Source: an uncultured Phycisphaerales bacterium
GTDB lineage: Bacteria; Planctomycetota; Phycisphaerae; Sedimentisphaerales; Anaerobacaceae
Assembly (NCBI GenBank): GCA_937927975.1
Contig: CALEZT010000275.1
Location: 1 to 42,817 of the forward strand
DNA length: 42,817 bases
Direction: 5' to 3'
Made by a program: the position numbers and the translations under genes. The notes under the pieces were generated by a model, which saw only the letters and a program-made list of their open reading frames with translations, ran no database searches and had not been told where the DNA came from. This document shows positions 41,610-42,817 of this stretch, piece after piece. Position 1 is the first letter of the stretch, and each line of letters begins with the position of its first letter.

Positions 41610-42183
41610 CACTGGCCGCCTGCAGCAGAACGACGGACATCGTGCCCCAGTCCCTTCGATCCACTGCGTGGAAAGAACCATACTCGTCCAGAGGCTGGTT
41701 GTCCCGCTCGGTCCGAATGACCACGACGCCACGAGGGACCACCTGGCTCTGGAGGATTCGCAGCAGATCAGCCAGCGACGAGCCCGGTCCCACCTCCCGC
41801 GTCATCGCATAGGGCGGATCGAGAAAGACCAGATCGTGCCGCTCGCCTCCCGGCCCGAGCGGCGCTCCGACGCTGAACGCGCTGGCCCGCACCACGCGAG
41901 ACTGCGTCTCGAATGCGGCCTTCGCGATATTCTTCTCCAGGACATCGGCAATCTCAGGGCTCTTCTCGACAAAGGTCGCAAAGGCCGCCCCGCGGCTGAT
42001 CGCCTCCAGGCCCAGCGAGCCCACCCCACAGAACAGGTCCGCGACCCTCGCGCCCGCCAGCAGATCGTAGTTCTGGAGGACCATGAACAGGGACTCCTTG
42101 ACCCGGTCGGTGATCGGGCGGGTTTCCCGGGTGTCCGGGATCAACAGCTTCATTCCTCGCCTGGCGCCGGCAATGATCCGCAT
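41584..42183 (-). CDS. rsmD: 16S rRNA (guanine(966)-N(2))-methyltransferase
   Basis: A 199-residue RsmD-type methyltransferase that modifies G966 of 16S rRNA in the small subunit. Diagnostic parts: RIIAGARRGMKL start, RPITDRVKESLFMVL, the SAM site VADLFCGVGSLGLEAISRGA, and the catalytic FLDPPY near residue 120. Length is normal. It starts 4 nt after the stop codon of the upstream lipoprotein gene and overlaps the downstream nucleotidyltransferase gene, so it is the middle gene of an operon. Confidence 0.93.
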   Translation of the reverse strand: MRIIAGARRGMKLLIPDTRETRPITDRVKESLFMVLQNYDLLAGARVADLFCGVGSLGLEAISRGAAFATFVEKSPEIADVLEKNIAKAAFETQSRVVRASAFSVGAPLGPGGERHDLVFLDPPYAMTREVGPGSSLADLLRILQSQVVPRGVVVIRTERDNQPLDEYGSFHAVDRRDWGTMSVVLLQAASDEQQASGD

Positions 42184-42187
42184 CGGG

Positions 42188-42628
42188 TCAGTCCGCCCAG
42201 TAGTCGACGACCATCACGTCGCCCAGGACCGGCTTGAGCGAGCCGGCGAACTCGACGTGGGCCGGGTGCGTGGCGTACGTGTCCCGGTCGGCCTCGCTCA
42301 GGAAGCTCGCCACGAAGCAATGCGTGAACCCCTTATGCAGGTTCTCCGTGCTGACATCGGTGCCCCACTCGAACGCGTAGATCTGCGAGATCTTGCTGGG
42401 CAGCGCGTTGAAGGCGTTCTCGACTTTGCGGATCTCCGCGGCGCTGGTTCCCTCGTTGAACTGGAACAACACGACATGCCGCAGCACCCGGGCGGGTCTG
42501 CTCGCCCCGACGGTTGCCGGACACGTCGTGCCCACGGGCTGATCGCAGACCCGCTGGGTCTCATGGACGCTGATGCAGCCGCCCAACAGAATCGCCAGAA
42601 CCGCCAGGGACATCAAGTTTCGTGCCAT
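42188..42628 (-). CDS. Lipoprotein with stress-responsive alpha-beta barrel (Dabb) domain
   Basis: 146 residues. A lipoprotein signal peptide ends in the lipobox LGGC with lipidated C18. The Dabb domain (about 48-145) starts RHVVLFQFNEGTS and ends with HVEFAGSLKPVLGDVMVVDYW, including the conserved HPAH. Dabb proteins form dimeric barrels; most have no known reaction. Exported lipid-anchored Dabb proteins recur in Planctomycetota. The ATG at 42628 has GGAGGTG 9 nt upstream; a longer frame to 42691 lacks a signal peptide at its start. First gene of the rsmD operon. Confidence 0.85.
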   Translation of the reverse strand: MARNLMSLAVLAILLGGCISVHETQRVCDQPVGTTCPATVGASRPARVLRHVVLFQFNEGTSAAEIRKVENAFNALPSKISQIYAFEWGTDVSTENLHKGFTHCFVASFLSEADRDTYATHPAHVEFAGSLKPVLGDVMVVDYWAD

Positions 42629-42681
42629 CCGTATGCACCTCCGAAAGAAAGTATCGATTTTTCTCCTGCACATACGGGCGG

Positions 42682-42710
42682 ATTCTATCACGCCGACAGA
42701 GGGTCGTCCA
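42682..42710 (-). promoter_or_regulatory. Sigma70-type promoter of the lipoprotein-rsmD operon
   Basis: TGGACG (42705-42710) and TAGAAT (42682-42687) on the minus strand, exactly 17 bp apart. The -10 is good and the -35 moderate. The leader to 42628 is about 47 nt. Confidence 0.5.
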
Positions 42711-42773
42711 TCGGGAAAGCTCGATAGACTCCGAGAGCGTGCGACTGCGTTTCGCGGGGGATTAGGCTCATTC

Positions 42774-42817
42774 TGTCATCCTGAGCGACAGCGAAGGATC
42801 TGGCTCACGAAGGGAAC
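42774..42817. repeat. TGTCATCCTGAGC-type mobile repeat, cut by window edge
   Basis: Begins TGTCATCCTGAGCGACAGCG and runs on with AAGGATCTGG, the same left end as the copies at 14111 and 28450. The right end lies outside the window. Confidence 0.7.

Overview
The window is GC-rich, gene-dense bacterial chromosome, most likely from an anaerobic member of the Planctomycetota (Phycisphaerae/Sedimentisphaerales-like). This is an inference from gene content: large secreted LamG, beta-helix, CotH and lamin-tail proteins; a pseudopilin-like protein with the H-X9-DG signature; a XylR-type regulator; a rhomboid with CxCG zinc ribbons; an anaerobic sulfatase-maturase-like radical SAM enzyme; and a corrinoid protein. 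No rRNA, tRNA, CRISPR array, phage or complete insertion sequence was recognised.

Layout. 1-0.15 kb: start of a short conserved protein running off the left edge, behind a clear sigma70-type promoter. 0.7-4.3 kb (minus): PadR regulator with a palindromic operator, a half-length aquaporin, a BioB/HydE-like radical SAM enzyme, a COG0523 GTPase and a YfcE-like phosphoesterase. 4.5-6.3 kb: a CDF zinc exporter and, divergently, an orphan methyltransferase corrinoid protein with its own terminator. 6.4-14 kb: XylR-like regulator divergent from a carbohydrate-type locus (LamG protein, pseudopilin-like protein, CBM6/beta-helix protein). 14.3-18.7 kb: an unusual sigma factor with an N-terminal helix-turn-helix array, proC and a P5C dehydrogenase, closed by a strong terminator. 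18.8-22.5 kb (minus): a 1239-residue secreted beta-helix/PKD/propeller protein. 22.9-27.1 kb (minus): Tat-exported sugar isomerase-like protein, tdh, kbl (threonine to glycine plus acetyl-CoA) and a family 4 uracil-DNA glycosylase. 27.3-31.9 kb (minus): clan GH-A glycosidase, heparinase II/III-like lyase and the radical SAM maturase. 32.4-38.9 kb (minus): a two-gene unit of a secreted CotH-kinase/lamin-tail protein and a secreted phosphohistidine/ATP-grasp protein resembling glucan water dikinase. 39.2-42.6 kb: rhomboid protease (plus), then lipoprotein, rsmD and CCA-adding/poly(A) polymerase-like genes (minus).

How it fits together. Most of the window looks like polysaccharide capture and breakdown (secreted binding proteins, lyase, glycosidase, exported isomerase, local regulator) set among housekeeping and amino-acid genes. 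The most unusual content is the secreted CotH plus dikinase-like pair, because both families transfer phosphate from nucleotides yet both proteins carry export signals. Second is the sigma factor, whose promoter-melting region is altered and which carries three extra DNA-binding modules.

Several families of dispersed palindromic repeats lie between genes, and at five genes such a repeat sits flush against the stop codon or supplies it. Four intergenic regions carry TTGAAA/TTGACC-like and TATAAT-like boxes spaced exactly 17 bp apart, so ordinary sigma70 promoters are in use here. All functions are read from motifs and remembered family features; no database search was run.
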